Made by a program: the position numbers and the translations under genes
Shown here: in pieces, positions 41,989 to 51,883 of the stretch
Numbering within the stretch: the stretch's first letter is position 1
How the letters are laid out: every line of letters begins with the position of its first letter
The notes under the pieces: generated by a model
Seen by the model: the letters and a program-made list of their open reading frames with translations, nothing else
Database searches by the model: none
Told to the model about the DNA's origin: nothing
Source of the DNA: MED-G105 sp965263305
GTDB taxonomy: Bacteria > Pseudomonadota > Alphaproteobacteria > Caulobacterales > Parvularculaceae
Direction: 5' to 3'
DNA: 64,000 nt
Assembly (NCBI GenBank): GCA_965263305.1
Contig: OZ253666.1
Span: forward strand, 62,001-126,000

Positions 41989-44486
41989 TTTGGGAGCTGC
42001 TTTTCGCCTGCGCGATCGACTGCCTCCGCCATAAAGGCGGCGAAGTCGGGATGACGGAAGTAACTGGTGTGAACCAGCTCTTCCCAGGTCATGATCTCAT
42101 CGAGGTTAAGCCTTAAAAGATCCGTATCAGAATCAATCGTATCACGCACGAGACTGAGCGCACGCGCAGATGTTTCCTTCGACTTTTCATAGAGGTCGTC
42201 CGCCATCTGGGTCGGCAACGCGATGAGTGAGCGCTTTTCGTCGTCTTGCGCATCCGGGAAAAAACGCCGATCAAACCCAACCTTGAAATTCCCGTCGGCG
42301 CCAAAGGCCGACGAGCGCATGGCGCCTTGCACGACGCCGTTCGAGATAAAGCCATTGATCGGCCCAATCAAAAATCCGATCGCGCCGCGAAAAGCAGTCA
42401 CAATAACAAGCAAGCCGAGTCCCGCGCCAAGGAGGAGCTTTTTGTCATCGTTCACCGCGTTTAATTTTTCATTTTCCGCAGGCGTCACCAAATCATCAGC
42501 GACCGCGATTTTTTCAAACGCCGTCGCATTTTGCGGAAAAAGCGCAACATCCAGGGCCCTAATTTGAACAACCAGATCATCCAGTCTCGCCGAGATCCTG
42601 CCGAAGTGACTCGCATCCATAAAGGCGGGCAGCTTTGCGAGGCGCGCAACGTATTCTTCATCGCTCATCGGGGATTGACGAATGAACTCGTAAAAGGCTT
42701 CGTCGCGCAAGATATCAAACAAGCAATCTTCTCTGATATCATCTGACCGAGCAATACAATCGTCGAGAGCGGCGATTTTCCGCTTCATATCGTCGAGTTG
42801 CCGCCTCGCACGCTTTGAGTCTTCGAGCGTGGCGTTTGTCAAATCGGTATCAATGCTCCCATCCCAATCGAACTTGAGACCGCCCCAATCAGCCCTTTCT
42901 CTTAGCTCTTTTTTATCCCGTTCAATAAATTTCTTGGCTAAATCGATTAGTTTTTCGTCATCTGTATTTGACGGATTAACATCGCCTCTGAGGAAGATAT
43001 CGCGCCGCCACATGAGCCAGCCATTGAGGCTCAACTTTTCAGGGCTGTTGTAGCGGGAAGGATCTTCACGGACTAACCGGGAGACCGTCTCTGCAATGTA
43101 GGCAAGGCGGGCGCGCCGGTTTCTTTCTGCTAAAATCTCGAGATTTTCAGGTGACACATCAATTTCTTCCAGCCTCAAGCAGGTATTATCGATGCAAATT
43201 TGACCCGGAGTTTGCGCATATTGGCGGTTAAAAATAGCGACATCATCCGCGACGTTTTCTTTAGTGCGTCCAGCACATATTTTGAAATTCACAATACTCG
43301 AATAGGATGGCGCTATTTTGAAACTCGGATCGCCGAGTACCGTTTCTCGAAAGGAATCGTAGCCATCGCAGTCGATTTTTCCGCTATCAACGTAGTCAGA
43401 CGCCATGCGACGCAATCGTTCCAGGTGATAGGTTGGCCCGTCCCATGAGATTCTGAAGCTAAAATCTATTTCTTGGGCAATATCTTTCGCATTGTTCGCC
43501 CAAAAATAGATTTTATCGCGGTTCTGATAAAGTGAGCGTTGGGTTAGCTCTTCAACACCATTCTCGCCGTTTACGAGAAGGCCGGTGGAATCCTCTAGGA
43601 TTTCTAAATTTTCGCCCGCAACGCGCCAAGCTTCTACCTGCGGCGCAATAGCGAAAAGCCATAATGGAAAAAGCAATAGGTTCAGCAGAACCACCGCCGT
43701 CAGAGTGTTGGCCGAGGACCGCCGTGCCGCGCGCGGCGACAATGGTTTAATTTGCGATCGCTCCAAATTCGAAAGAAGCGTAATCGCTTCATCCTTCCCA
43801 TGATTAATTTCATGGATAGGAAAGTTTTTGCGACGGCGTAAAAAACGCGGAACGCCTCGTCTTGCAGTGGCGACAAGAGCCACCATGGTCGCGACGATCG
43901 CAATGCTCGATTCTGGAAAATACTCGAACAAAATTCCGAATAATCCGCTATCGTTGACACCAACGCTCCAGATCAAAGCACCGATTGGTACGCCTATTAA
44001 CAAAAAAGGCGCCAAGGCGAACCCAAGATAGTCCGCAATAGACGCCAGAGCGCCCGTCGCCGTAATACGTTTTTTGAGGACCGGCGTGCCGACGGTGAAA
44101 AATCGAATATTGTGTTTATTCGGTTTCAAATGACGGGAGCGGCGCAAAGCCTCGCGGACAATATTTCCGCCATGACTGTGAGCGATCACAATCACCTCGT
44201 CATATTTTCTAACCAGCCGGTTGAGATGAAACACCAACTTACGACCAGCACGCGTACGATCCTGATCGCTGTTTTCCGCCGACCAATGGAACGGGCGCCA
44301 TTCGACCTCCCGAAACGTTTCATTTCCTGGATCACCGGAAGCGTTGACGGGTTTTTCCGAGAGAGATTTTAGAAAATTAGTTGAAAATTCGCTTTCCACC
44401 TGCCACCATTTCTCCCCGATATCCCCTTTTTCGCCATCAAACGTTCCGTGTATGGCGACAACAACACTTCGATACGCGCGAGCCAC
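41985..44486 (-). CDS. Large membrane-anchored alpha/beta hydrolase of unknown family
   Basis: This 833-residue protein opens with a lipase-like core: VVVAIHGTFDGEKGD (oxyanion loop His13) and nucleophile elbow IAHSHGGNIV (Ser104 flanked by His). Three hydrophobic segments follow (about 151-176, 193-208 and 260-282), then a roughly 400-residue charged, mostly soluble region (about 285-680), another hydrophobic stretch (about 684-710), and a C-terminal part with TWEELVHTSYFRHPDF, where His806 may complete the triad. No signal peptide. Such a huge insertion in a lipase fold is unusual. It is monocistronic and divergent from the DUF533 gene. It may act on membrane lipids or as an effector; no partner genes are near. 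Confidence 0.8.
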   Translation of the reverse strand: MARAYRSVVVAIHGTFDGEKGDIGEKWWQVESEFSTNFLKSLSEKPVNASGDPGNETFREVEWRPFHWSAENSDQDRTRAGRKLVFHLNRLVRKYDEVIVIAHSHGGNIVREALRRSRHLKPNKHNIRFFTVGTPVLKKRITATGALASIADYLGFALAPFLLIGVPIGALIWSVGVNDSGLFGILFEYFPESSIAIVATMVALVATARRGVPRFLRRRKNFPIHEINHGKDEAITLLSNLERSQIKPLSPRAARRSSANTLTAVVLLNLLLFPLWLFAIAPQVEAWRVAGENLEILEDSTGLLVNGENGVEELTQRSLYQNRDKIYFWANNAKDIAQEIDFSFRISWDGPTYHLERLRRMASDYVDSGKIDCDGYDSFRETVLGDPSFKIAPSYSSIVNFKICAGRTKENVADDVAIFNRQYAQTPGQICIDNTCLRLEEIDVSPENLEILAERNRRARLAYIAETVSRLVREDPSRYNSPEKLSLNGWLMWRRDIFLRGDVNPSNTDDEKLIDLAKKFIERDKKELRERADWGGLKFDWDGSIDTDLTNATLEDSKRARRQLDDMKRKIAALDDCIARSDDIREDCLFDILRDEAFYEFIRQSPMSDEEYVARLAKLPAFMDASHFGRISARLDDLVVQIRALDVALFPQNATAFEKIAVADDLVTPAENEKLNAVNDDKKLLLGAGLGLLVIVTAFRGAIGFLIGPINGFISNGVVQGAMRSSAFGADGNFKVGFDRRFFPDAQDDEKRSLIALPTQMADDLYEKSKETSARALSLVRDTIDSDTDLLRLNLDEIMTWEELVHTSYFRHPDFAAFMAEAVDRAGEKQLPK

Positions 44487-44591
44487 TGTTTATCCCCTGC
44501 CTTCACCTGTTGTGGATTACCACTATATCAAATCCTTGCGCTGATATGACGTTTGGCGACAACACTGGCGCCTTAAATTTGGAGATGGTTA

Positions 44592-45317
44592 ATGATCGAT
44601 GCGCGGAAAATCCTGGAAGAACTGCAAACACAAGCGACAACTCTGGCGCGTGATTTTGACGTTGAGACCAAGCTGGATGATGCGAAACGAGCGGCCGCCT
44701 CTGCAAGGGAGAAGATCGAAACTGATGAAGGCGCCCGCAACGCCGCTGTCGCGGCAGGCGGATTACTACTTGCGGGACTCCTAGGCACAAAAGGCGGTCG
44801 ACGGATGATTGGCGGCGTTGCGAAAACTGGGCTCGTCGCCGGCCTTGGCGCCCTCGCCTACAAAGCCTGGCAGGATCATCAAACTGGCGACAGCGACGCG
44901 GCCTCATCCGAGGACAGAACGGCTGACAGCGCGATGCTACAGGGCGCAGGGTTCCCGATCACCCATGATGACCCGACCTTCGCCCTTGGCGTGCTCCATG
45001 CGATGATCGCCGCCGCCAACGCCGATGGCGTCATTACGGCGAGTGAAAGGGCCGCCCTTGATGGCGCCCTCGACCGGGCCGGCGCGACAGCAGAAGAGCG
45101 CCGCGCTCTATTAGATGATCAGGACCTCGACGCTTCTTTGGAGGTGATTGCTCGCGCCGCCACATCGTCCAACCACGCCGCAGAACTCTATGCCGCCGCC
45201 GCGGTTGTGGTCGCTGAGCCCAATTCGAAGGAAGCGGCGTTTCTGGCGCGCCTCGCAGACAGGCTGAATTTAGGTGGAGACCATGCCGCCGCGATCGGGC
45301 GTCGAGCAAGCCTTTAA
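44592..45317 (+). CDS. DUF533 / TerB-like protein
   Basis: The 241-residue protein has an N-terminal helix, a Gly-rich membrane segment (AAVAAGGLLLAGLLGTKGG with GGVAKTGLVAGLGALAYKAW) and a C-terminal TerB-like helical domain (LGVLHAMIAAANADGVITASE, then YAAAAVVVAEPNSKEAAFLARLA). DUF533 (YebE-like) proteins are inner-membrane proteins of unknown role, some induced by cell-envelope stress. Its stop and the gmk stop are directly adjacent on opposite strands. Confidence 0.85.
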   Translation: MIDARKILEELQTQATTLARDFDVETKLDDAKRAAASAREKIETDEGARNAAVAAGGLLLAGLLGTKGGRRMIGGVAKTGLVAGLGALAYKAWQDHQTGDSDAASSEDRTADSAMLQGAGFPITHDDPTFALGVLHAMIAAANADGVITASERAALDGALDRAGATAEERRALLDDQDLDASLEVIARAATSSNHAAELYAAAAVVVAEPNSKEAAFLARLADRLNLGGDHAAAIGRRASL

Positions 45318-45959
45318 CTAGTCGCGCATCATCCTTTGGACGATCTCCGCCAATCCTACTTGGCGGCGACGCTTCAACCGCTCGGCGAATAGAATTGACC
45401 GTAACAGATCTTCAGACTGATCAAGATCATAATTGACGATGACGTAATCGTACTCCGCCCAATGGGACATCTCTGCGTCCGCCTTCGCCATCCTTGTGCG
45501 GACAACATCTTCAGGATCGGCGTTACGCGCGCGCAATCGCCTCTCCAACTCTTCGCGCGATGGTGGCAGGATAAAGACTTTCACGACATCGTCGCGGGCC
45601 ACCTGATCCAGTTGTTGGGCGCCCTGCCAGTCAATATCGAAGAGGACGTCTTTGCCCTGGCGCAAGGTATCATCAACAATACCGCGCGGCGTTCCATAAT
45701 AGTTGTTAAAAACCTTCGCAGATTCCAGGAACAGGCCTTTTTCCCGCATGCTGATAAATTCTTCTTCGGAAACAAAGAAGTAATCCTCCCCGTGAACTTC
45801 TCCTTCGCGGGCCGGCCGCGTTGTTGCGGAAATCGACAACACGATCTGATCGTCCTTTGCGAGCAGCCTGTCAGCGAGCGTCGTCTTGCCTGCGCCTGAT
45901 GGACTTGAAAGAATGAACATCAGCCCATGTCGAGCAACCTTTAAATCACCGCCGATCAT
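45318..45959 (-). CDS. gmk: Guanylate kinase
   Basis: The 213-residue enzyme has the P-loop LSSPSGAGKTTLADRLL, the GMP-binding SISATTRPAREGEVHGEDYFFV, and the lid region with RLRARNADPED. It phosphorylates GMP to GDP. The start has a weak site, and an internal GTG at residue 8 is a possible alternative. It follows yicC in the order common to alphaproteobacteria. Confidence 0.95.
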   Translation of the reverse strand: MIGGDLKVARHGLMFILSSPSGAGKTTLADRLLAKDDQIVLSISATTRPAREGEVHGEDYFFVSEEEFISMREKGLFLESAKVFNNYYGTPRGIVDDTLRQGKDVLFDIDWQGAQQLDQVARDDVVKVFILPPSREELERRLRARNADPEDVVRTRMAKADAEMSHWAEYDYVIVNYDLDQSEDLLRSILFAERLKRRRQVGLAEIVQRMMRD

Positions 45960-46034
45960 ATGAAAGCGTCCCGCTCTTATGCGTTATAGTTATCGTCAAT
46001 CGAGCATTCTATAGGCTGGCCGAAATCAGCATGC

Positions 46035-46940
46035 TCATTCAACATTCTGAACCTGTTCGCGAAGTTGATCCACCACGGTTTTCAGCGATAGGCCGATTTG
46101 TTTCAGACCGATGTCATTCGCTTTGGCGCAAAGAGTGTTTGCTTCGCGATTGAATTCTTGGGTCAAGAAATCGAGCCGACGCCCGACCGGTTTTGGGTCG
46201 GCTAACAAATCGCGGGCCGCTGAAATATGAGCATCTAATCGATCGAGCTCTTCTCGAACATCGGCCTTTACCGCCAACAGCGCTGCTTCCTGCGCAAGGC
46301 GATCTTCAGGCACGTTGTCGTTTAAAAGCTCCGCCAGCTGCGTTTCCAAGCGGGCGCGTATCAAATCCGGCGTGGTTGCCGCCGAGGCTTTCGCCTCCAA
46401 CACCAGGGCGGCGATTTGATCGACTTGCGCATTCAAGACACCGCCAAGGGCGGCGCCTTCCGCGTCGCGGGCTTCCCGCAAGGCGACGAGCGCATCATCG
46501 AAGCTGTTCTGGAGCGCTTTATCCAAGGCGTCACGCGCATCAGGTGATATCGCCTGATCGTCCGCCTCCATCACCCCGCGCAACGCCAAGACACCCTCCG
46601 GCCGCGGATTATCGCAAGGGATCGCCGCCATCACGCCGCGCACGCCCTCTAACGCAGCGTCGAGCGCGGCCTTGTTGATTTTCACCCCCGCAACGCCAGT
46701 CTCCGAACGCAAGGTCAGACCGGCAGAGATATTTCCGCGGGAAAAAACGCCCGCGGCGGCTTTTTTCAATAAGGGCTCAAGCCGGTCGAAGCCTTGGGGC
46801 AACCGCAACCGGGTTTCTAATCCACGCCCGTTGACGCTTTTTAGTTCCCATGACCAGCGCCAGCCCTCGTCTTCGCATTCGACGCGGGCAAAACCGGTCA
46901 TTGATGTGATGGCGATGGCATTATCCGTCGGCATACCCAT
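46035..46940 (-). CDS. yicC: YicC family endoribonuclease
   Basis: The 301-residue protein has the YicC N-terminal domain (ITSMTGFAR, WSWELKSVNGRGLETRLRLP) and DUF1732 C-terminal domain (DVREELDRLDAHISAARDLL, then RRLDFLTQEFNREANTLCAKAND). YicC proteins are RNases involved in stress and small-RNA decay. It lies between mltG and gmk, 58 bases after mltG. Confidence 0.93.
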   Translation of the reverse strand: MGMPTDNAIAITSMTGFARVECEDEGWRWSWELKSVNGRGLETRLRLPQGFDRLEPLLKKAAAGVFSRGNISAGLTLRSETGVAGVKINKAALDAALEGVRGVMAAIPCDNPRPEGVLALRGVMEADDQAISPDARDALDKALQNSFDDALVALREARDAEGAALGGVLNAQVDQIAALVLEAKASAATTPDLIRARLETQLAELLNDNVPEDRLAQEAALLAVKADVREELDRLDAHISAARDLLADPKPVGRRLDFLTQEFNREANTLCAKANDIGLKQIGLSLKTVVDQLREQVQNVE

Positions 46941-46998
46941 ATGAAATCAAACCCCTACAGCGTTCGAAGCGCCGACAAAAACCCGTTAGAACGCCGAC

Positions 46999-48054
46999 CT
47001 ATTGCGACGCATTTTGTTCCGCCGCTCGCCGCTGGCGTTCAACCTGGCGCCATTTCGCGACATTGCGGTTATGCTCTCGAAGGGTTTCAGCGAAGGCGTG
47101 TCCCCCCGTTCCATCAGCGACGAAGAACAAATCTTTGGTTTCCGCCGGATGAAGCACGGCGTAGATCGCTTCTTTTCCCGGATTTGCAATGGGCGTTGGC
47201 GGCAGCCCATTGATCACATAGGTGTTGTACGGCGTTTCTTTGCGCAACTCGCTCACCCGCAAACCGCGGCCAAGGGGCTCGCCGCCGGTTAAGCCGTAAA
47301 TGATTGTGGGATCGGATTCTAAGCGCATGCTGCGCTTCAAGCGGTTCACAAAAACAGCGGCGATGCGCTCTCGCTCCGCCGACACGCCGGTCTCTTTTTC
47401 AACAATCGAAGCGAGGATCAGCGCTTCCTTCCGCGTCGAATAGGGCAGTTCCAACGCCCGATCATCCCATACTTCGTCGAGATATTTTTGCTGCGCTTCT
47501 TTCATGAGGCTGATCATTTGATCACGGGTCTGCCCCCGGGTGAAGGCATAGGTTTCGGGCAACAACTCCCCTTCTTTGGCCATCAAAGAAACATCGCCCA
47601 CAAGGGTCTCGTTTGCTTTAATCGCCCGCAGAACTTGCGCCGTTGTCAACCCTTCTGCAGCGGTAAAGTAATGAAGAATGCTTTTGCCTTCGACAAGGAG
47701 ATCGACCAGATCCCAAATGCTAATGCTGGCGGGGATCAGGTATTCACCGGCCTTTAATGTGCCGGAGACGCCTTTCACCTTCGCCGCCGCCACGAACAGG
47801 CGCGCATGGCGGATCACCCCTTCTTCTTGCAGGACGCCCGCGATCTGCCGATCCGACGCGCCATAGGGCAAGACGACCGTTGAATCAGCCGTGTGCGGCC
47901 CAGCCCGCGTCGCTTCTTTGTAGGCAAACGCGCCCGCTGCGCCGATGGCGAGGGCGGCGATCAGCCCAAGGAACACAATAAAAATAAGGATGGATTTCAG
48001 AGCGCCGCCGCGCTCATAGCCGCTTTTCGTCAAGGCGGTTCTCTCCCTTGCCAT
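46999..48054 (-). CDS. mltG: Endolytic murein transglycosylase
   Basis: The 351-residue protein has one N-terminal membrane helix (ILIFIVFLGLIAALAIGAAG), a LysM-like region and the YceG/MltG domain: AEGLTTAQVLRAIK, LLPETYAFTRGQTRDQMISL, ASIVEKETG (catalytic Glu), RSMRLESDPTIIYG and YNTYVINGLPPTPIANPG. It cuts nascent glycan strands at the inner membrane. It follows fabF and precedes yicC, the usual alphaproteobacterial order. Confidence 0.95.
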   Translation of the reverse strand: MARERTALTKSGYERGGALKSILIFIVFLGLIAALAIGAAGAFAYKEATRAGPHTADSTVVLPYGASDRQIAGVLQEEGVIRHARLFVAAAKVKGVSGTLKAGEYLIPASISIWDLVDLLVEGKSILHYFTAAEGLTTAQVLRAIKANETLVGDVSLMAKEGELLPETYAFTRGQTRDQMISLMKEAQQKYLDEVWDDRALELPYSTRKEALILASIVEKETGVSAERERIAAVFVNRLKRSMRLESDPTIIYGLTGGEPLGRGLRVSELRKETPYNTYVINGLPPTPIANPGKEAIYAVLHPAETKDLFFVADGTGGHAFAETLREHNRNVAKWRQVERQRRAAEQNASQ

Positions 48055-48146
48055 TCGTCAATGCCCCATCGCCTAACACCCGTCAAAGCCGATTGGGCGC
48101 TGCCACGCCAAAGGGCTCACAAGCGATTCGTTTCCATTAAGGGAGT

Positions 48147-49448
48147 TTAGCCGTCAAAGCGCTTAATCACCAGAGAGGCGTTCGTGCCACCAAATCCAAA
48201 AGAATTGGAAAGCGCAATATCAATGTTTTTCTTCACCGGTTCGTTGGGCGCGAGATTGATCGGCGTTTCAACCGACGGGTTATCCAGATTGATCGTTGCA
48301 GGGGCGATATTGTCCCGTATCGCCAGGGTAGAGAAAATCGCTTCGACGGCGCCAGCCGCCCCCAACAAATGCCCGATGGAAGACTTTGTTGACGACATTA
48401 CGAGCCCTTCGGCGGCATCGCCAAACAAACGCTCCACCGCTCGCAGCTCGATCTCATCGCCTTTTGGCGTGGACGTACCATGGGCGTTGACATAATCGAT
48501 ATCCGATGGCGCAAGCCCCGCGCGCTTGAGGGCGGCTTTCATCGCGCGAAACGCGCCATCGCCATCTTCCGCCGGCGCGGTCACATGATAGGCGTCACCG
48601 GACAAACCGTACCCGATAATCTCGCCATAGATGGTGGCGCCCCGCGCTTTTGCGTGCTCCAACTCTTCCAAAATGACGATCCCGGCGCCCTCGCCCATCA
48701 AGAAGCCATCGCGGTCTTTGTCATAAGGTCGCGACGCCTTAGTTGGGTCGTCGTTGTAATTGGTGGTGAGCGCTTTGCACGATGCAAATCCTGCGACCCC
48801 CACAGGGCAAATCGCGGCTTCTGCGCCCCCCGCCACCATGATATCGGCGTCATCCAGCATGATCAGCCGCGCCGCATCGCCAATCGCGTGGGCGCCAGAT
48901 GAACAGGCCGTGACGACGGCATGGTTCGGCCCCTTGAGGCCTAAGCGAATCGAGATTTGGCCCGAGGTCAGATTGATCAAGGAGCCGGTGATAAAAAACG
49001 GCGAAACCCGGCGCGGGCCCGATTTGTCGTTGACCAAGGACTGATCTTCGATGCCCGGAAGACCGCCGACCCCTGCGCCAATCATGACGCCGGCGCGTTC
49101 GCGCTCCTCATCGGATTTCAGTTCAAGACCCGCATGATCAAACGCCATATGCGCAGCGCTTATCGCATAAACGATGAAATCATCATTCCTGCGCTGATCT
49201 TTGGACGAGACCCATTTTTCGGCGTCGAAAACGTCGTCGCCGGCGCCAGCATCGATCATAGCTTGACCGCCGCCGCGCCCACATTTGCGGGGCACTTCCG
49301 CGGCGATAGTGCAAGCATAACCCGACGCATCAAAGCCGGTGATCGGCCCTGCGGCGGCTTCACCCGCCAGGAGCCGTCTCCACGTAGGCTCAAGCCCGCT
49401 CGCCAATGGCGACACGAGGCCCATGCCGGTAATGACCACCCGCCGCAT
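48147..49448 (-). CDS. fabF: Beta-ketoacyl-ACP synthase II
   Basis: The 433-residue condensing enzyme has the Cys-His-His triad: Cys in VVTACSSGAHAIGDA, His in NAHGTSTPKGD and His in SSIGHLLGAAGA, plus NSFGFGGTNAS at the end. It elongates acyl-ACP with malonyl-ACP and makes cis-vaccenate in the membrane. An insertion near residues 50-75 (rich in Gly and Asp) is longer than in E. coli. The ATG at 49448 has AGGTGA upstream; a GTG two codons earlier is less likely. It follows acpP. Confidence 0.95.
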   Translation of the reverse strand: MRRVVITGMGLVSPLASGLEPTWRRLLAGEAAAGPITGFDASGYACTIAAEVPRKCGRGGGQAMIDAGAGDDVFDAEKWVSSKDQRRNDDFIVYAISAAHMAFDHAGLELKSDEERERAGVMIGAGVGGLPGIEDQSLVNDKSGPRRVSPFFITGSLINLTSGQISIRLGLKGPNHAVVTACSSGAHAIGDAARLIMLDDADIMVAGGAEAAICPVGVAGFASCKALTTNYNDDPTKASRPYDKDRDGFLMGEGAGIVILEELEHAKARGATIYGEIIGYGLSGDAYHVTAPAEDGDGAFRAMKAALKRAGLAPSDIDYVNAHGTSTPKGDEIELRAVERLFGDAAEGLVMSSTKSSIGHLLGAAGAVEAIFSTLAIRDNIAPATINLDNPSVETPINLAPNEPVKKNIDIALSNSFGFGGTNASLVIKRFDG

Positions 49449-49481
49449 GTTCACCTGTTGGGTTGCTGGCGCTTTCAGCGC

Positions 49482-49718
49482 TTAGCCCTTTTGATCTTGG
49501 ATAAATTTGATCGCGTCGCCGACCGTCTGGATGGTTTCGGCCGCGTCATCGGGGATTTCCACGTCGAATTCTTCTTCAAACGCCATCACCAGCTCAACGA
49601 TATCGAGGCTGTCCGCGCCAAGGTCGTCAATGAAGCTCGCCTTTGGCTCAACTTTCGCTGGGTCAACGTCGAGATGCTCAACAACGATTTTACTAACGCG
49701 TTCGGCAAGATCAGACAT
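49482..49718 (-). CDS. acpP: Acyl carrier protein
   Basis: The 78-residue acidic protein has the phosphopantetheine site GADSLD (Ser37) and the helix II recognition IVELVMAFEEEFDVEIPD. It carries growing acyl chains for fatty-acid synthesis. AAGGAGTG stands before the ATG. The neighbouring fabF, fabG and fabD complete the classical cluster. About 240 bases without a gene separate it from fabG, so it likely has its own promoter for high expression. Confidence 0.97.
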   Translation of the reverse strand: MSDLAERVSKIVVEHLDVDPAKVEPKASFIDDLGADSLDIVELVMAFEEEFDVEIPDDAAETIQTVGDAIKFIQDQKG

Positions 49719-49955
49719 GTATTCACTCCTTATATCGACCCCGTTTCAAAAGCGACGCATCTGCAACGCCAACTTATTCGAAGAACTTAGCTTTCTGAAA
49801 CGGATGAGGGCGCTTACGGCAAATTGCGGATTGTTGCAACGCTACACCGCAATCAACTTTAAGCCTGTTGAAAATAAAAGGGTTTTGCGACGCGCTTATG
49901 GCATGACGACATCGGTAAAACCAGTCAAAAGCGTTTCAATTAAGGTCTTGCGACG

Positions 49956-50693
49956 TCAAATCATCGCCATACCGCCGTTCAAATGCAGGGTTTGACCCGT
50001 CATATAGGCGGCTTCGTCGCTGGCGAGATAGAGGGCCGCCGCGGCGATATCAGCAGGCGCGCCCATCGCGGCGGCGGGGATTTTACTCAAAATCGCTTCC
50101 CGCTGCTGCTCGTTCAGCGCATCGGTCATGGCGGTGGCGATAAAACCCGGGGCGATACAATTCACAGTGACATTCCGCGAGGCGACTTCCGCAGCAAGCG
50201 ATTTCGTCATGCCAATCATGCCAGCTTTCGACGCGGCGTAGTTCGCCTGCCCCGCATTCCCCGTGACGCCGACAACGGAGGTCACACCAATAATGCGCCC
50301 GAAACGTTGTTTGGTCATCGTGCGTAACGACGCTTTCGTCAGGCGGAAATACGCTGTCAGATTGATGCGCAATACATCATCCCACATATCGGGCTTCATC
50401 ATCATCATCAGGGTGTCGCGGGTCACGCCAGCGTTGGAGACAACAATGTGCAATCCGCCCATCGCCTCGATCGCCTGTTTGGGCAGAGCGTCGACGGCGT
50501 CCAGATCAGAGAGGTTACAGGGCGTCGCAAAGGCGCGCTCGCCTAGGTCTTCAACAAGGCTGGCGAGTTTTTCTTCACGCGTGCCGGAGACCGCAACGCT
50601 TGCCCCTTGCGCATGGAGCGTGCGCGCAATCGCTTCACCAATCCCGCCCGTCGCGCCCGTGACGAGCGCGCATTTGCCTGTTAAATCAAACAT
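49956..50693 (-). CDS. fabG: 3-oxoacyl-ACP reductase
   Basis: The 245-residue short-chain dehydrogenase has the cofactor loop VTGATGGIGEAIA, NAGVTRD, catalytic Ser in GVTSVVG, Tyr-Lys in NYAASKAGM and the tail YMTGQTLHLNGGMAMI. It reduces 3-oxoacyl-ACP with NADPH. AAAAGGGA precedes the ATG. It is 44 bases after fabD and probably cotranscribed. Confidence 0.96.
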   Translation of the reverse strand: MFDLTGKCALVTGATGGIGEAIARTLHAQGASVAVSGTREEKLASLVEDLGERAFATPCNLSDLDAVDALPKQAIEAMGGLHIVVSNAGVTRDTLMMMMKPDMWDDVLRINLTAYFRLTKASLRTMTKQRFGRIIGVTSVVGVTGNAGQANYAASKAGMIGMTKSLAAEVASRNVTVNCIAPGFIATAMTDALNEQQREAILSKIPAAAMGAPADIAAAALYLASDEAAYMTGQTLHLNGGMAMI

Positions 50694-50737
50694 GAAACAT
50701 CCCTTTTAGTTCGTACACTAATTTTAAAATTTATCCG

Positions 50738-51688
50738 TCAGCTTTTCGCAAACGATTCGATATCCGCTGGCTCGCCAATGCTGCGGTTGGAGGCATCGGG
50801 CGCAATTCTTTTTACCAGGCCGGCCAAAACCTTACCGGTTCCGATTTCGACAAATTCATCCGCTCCTTCCCCCACCATGTACTGGACGCTTTGGGTCCAG
50901 CGGACGCGGCCCGTCACCTGCTTCACCAGTAGCGAGCGGATATCGCCGGGCGTCAGAACCGGCTGCGCTGTGATATTGGCGACAAGGGTTGTCGCCGGCG
51001 CATTGACCGTCGCTTTTTCAAGGGCGGCGGCCATTGCATCCGCCGCCGGCGCCATGAGCGAGCAATGAAACGGCGCGGACACCGGCAACAGCTTGGCCAT
51101 TTTTGCGCCGTGGGATTTGGCCTCCGCGGCGAGGGTTTCAACCTGCGCCTTCGTCCCGGAAACGACCACCTGCCCCGGCGCATTATCGTTGGCGATTTCT
51201 AAGACGCCCGCATCAGGATTGGCCGCCAATATCGCAGCGACGGCTTTTTCCGCGCCATCAAGGTCCACACCAATAAGCGCCGCCATTGCGCCTTCGCCGG
51301 GCGGCACCGCCGCCTGCATCGCATCGCCCCGGATGCGCAACAGTTTCGCCGTTTGGGAAAGGCTTATCGCGCCGGCTGCGCAGAGCGCTGAATACTCTCC
51401 AAGAGAATGACCTGCGACGAACATCGCGTTTTCGCATTCCAGCCCTACCTCTTTTTGTAGGACCCGCAATACCGCCATGGAATGGGCCATTAACGCCGGT
51501 TGGGTGTTGGCGGTGAGATTTAGCGTCTCCTGCTCCCCCTCCCACATCAATCGCGATAGATGCTGATCGAGGGCGTCGTCGACCTCTTCAAAAACTTCAC
51601 GTGCGACGGGAAACGCTTCGGCTAAGGCCTCTCCCATTCCAATCTTCTGGCTGCCTTGCCCTGGAAAAATCAATGCTTTGGCCATCAT
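50738..51688 (-). CDS. fabD: Malonyl-CoA:ACP transacylase
   Basis: The 316-residue acyltransferase begins AKALIFPGQGSQKIGMGEAL, has the active-site serine in VAGHSLGEYSALCAAGA (Ser95) and the catalytic His in SAPFHCSLMAP. It loads malonyl groups onto ACP. AGGAG precedes tandem ATG codons (51688, 51685). First gene of the fab operon; divergent from an acyltransferase gene. Confidence 0.95.
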   Translation of the reverse strand: MMAKALIFPGQGSQKIGMGEALAEAFPVAREVFEEVDDALDQHLSRLMWEGEQETLNLTANTQPALMAHSMAVLRVLQKEVGLECENAMFVAGHSLGEYSALCAAGAISLSQTAKLLRIRGDAMQAAVPPGEGAMAALIGVDLDGAEKAVAAILAANPDAGVLEIANDNAPGQVVVSGTKAQVETLAAEAKSHGAKMAKLLPVSAPFHCSLMAPAADAMAAALEKATVNAPATTLVANITAQPVLTPGDIRSLLVKQVTGRVRWTQSVQYMVGEGADEFVEIGTGKVLAGLVKRIAPDASNRSIGEPADIESFAKS

Positions 51689-51883
51689 GCGCTCCTCGAA
51701 AGCTGATCCTTGTGACAGTCTGTATGACCTTTTGACTGGGGGGCATAGCGCGCGCCGTCATGGATTGCACGGCTTGTGATAGATGATTTTTACCGAGACA
51801 ACACGGCGCTGGTCAAAACGTCCGTCATTGGCGGGATTGCCCGAAACGCGGCATAGCGGACGAAATTTTTGGAGTTATGGGCC

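Noticed and set aside
41985..44486. Type VI secretion lipase effector
   Set aside because: No VgrG, Hcp, adaptor or immunity gene is next to it, and the multiple hydrophobic segments argue for a resident membrane protein; the idea is not excluded.
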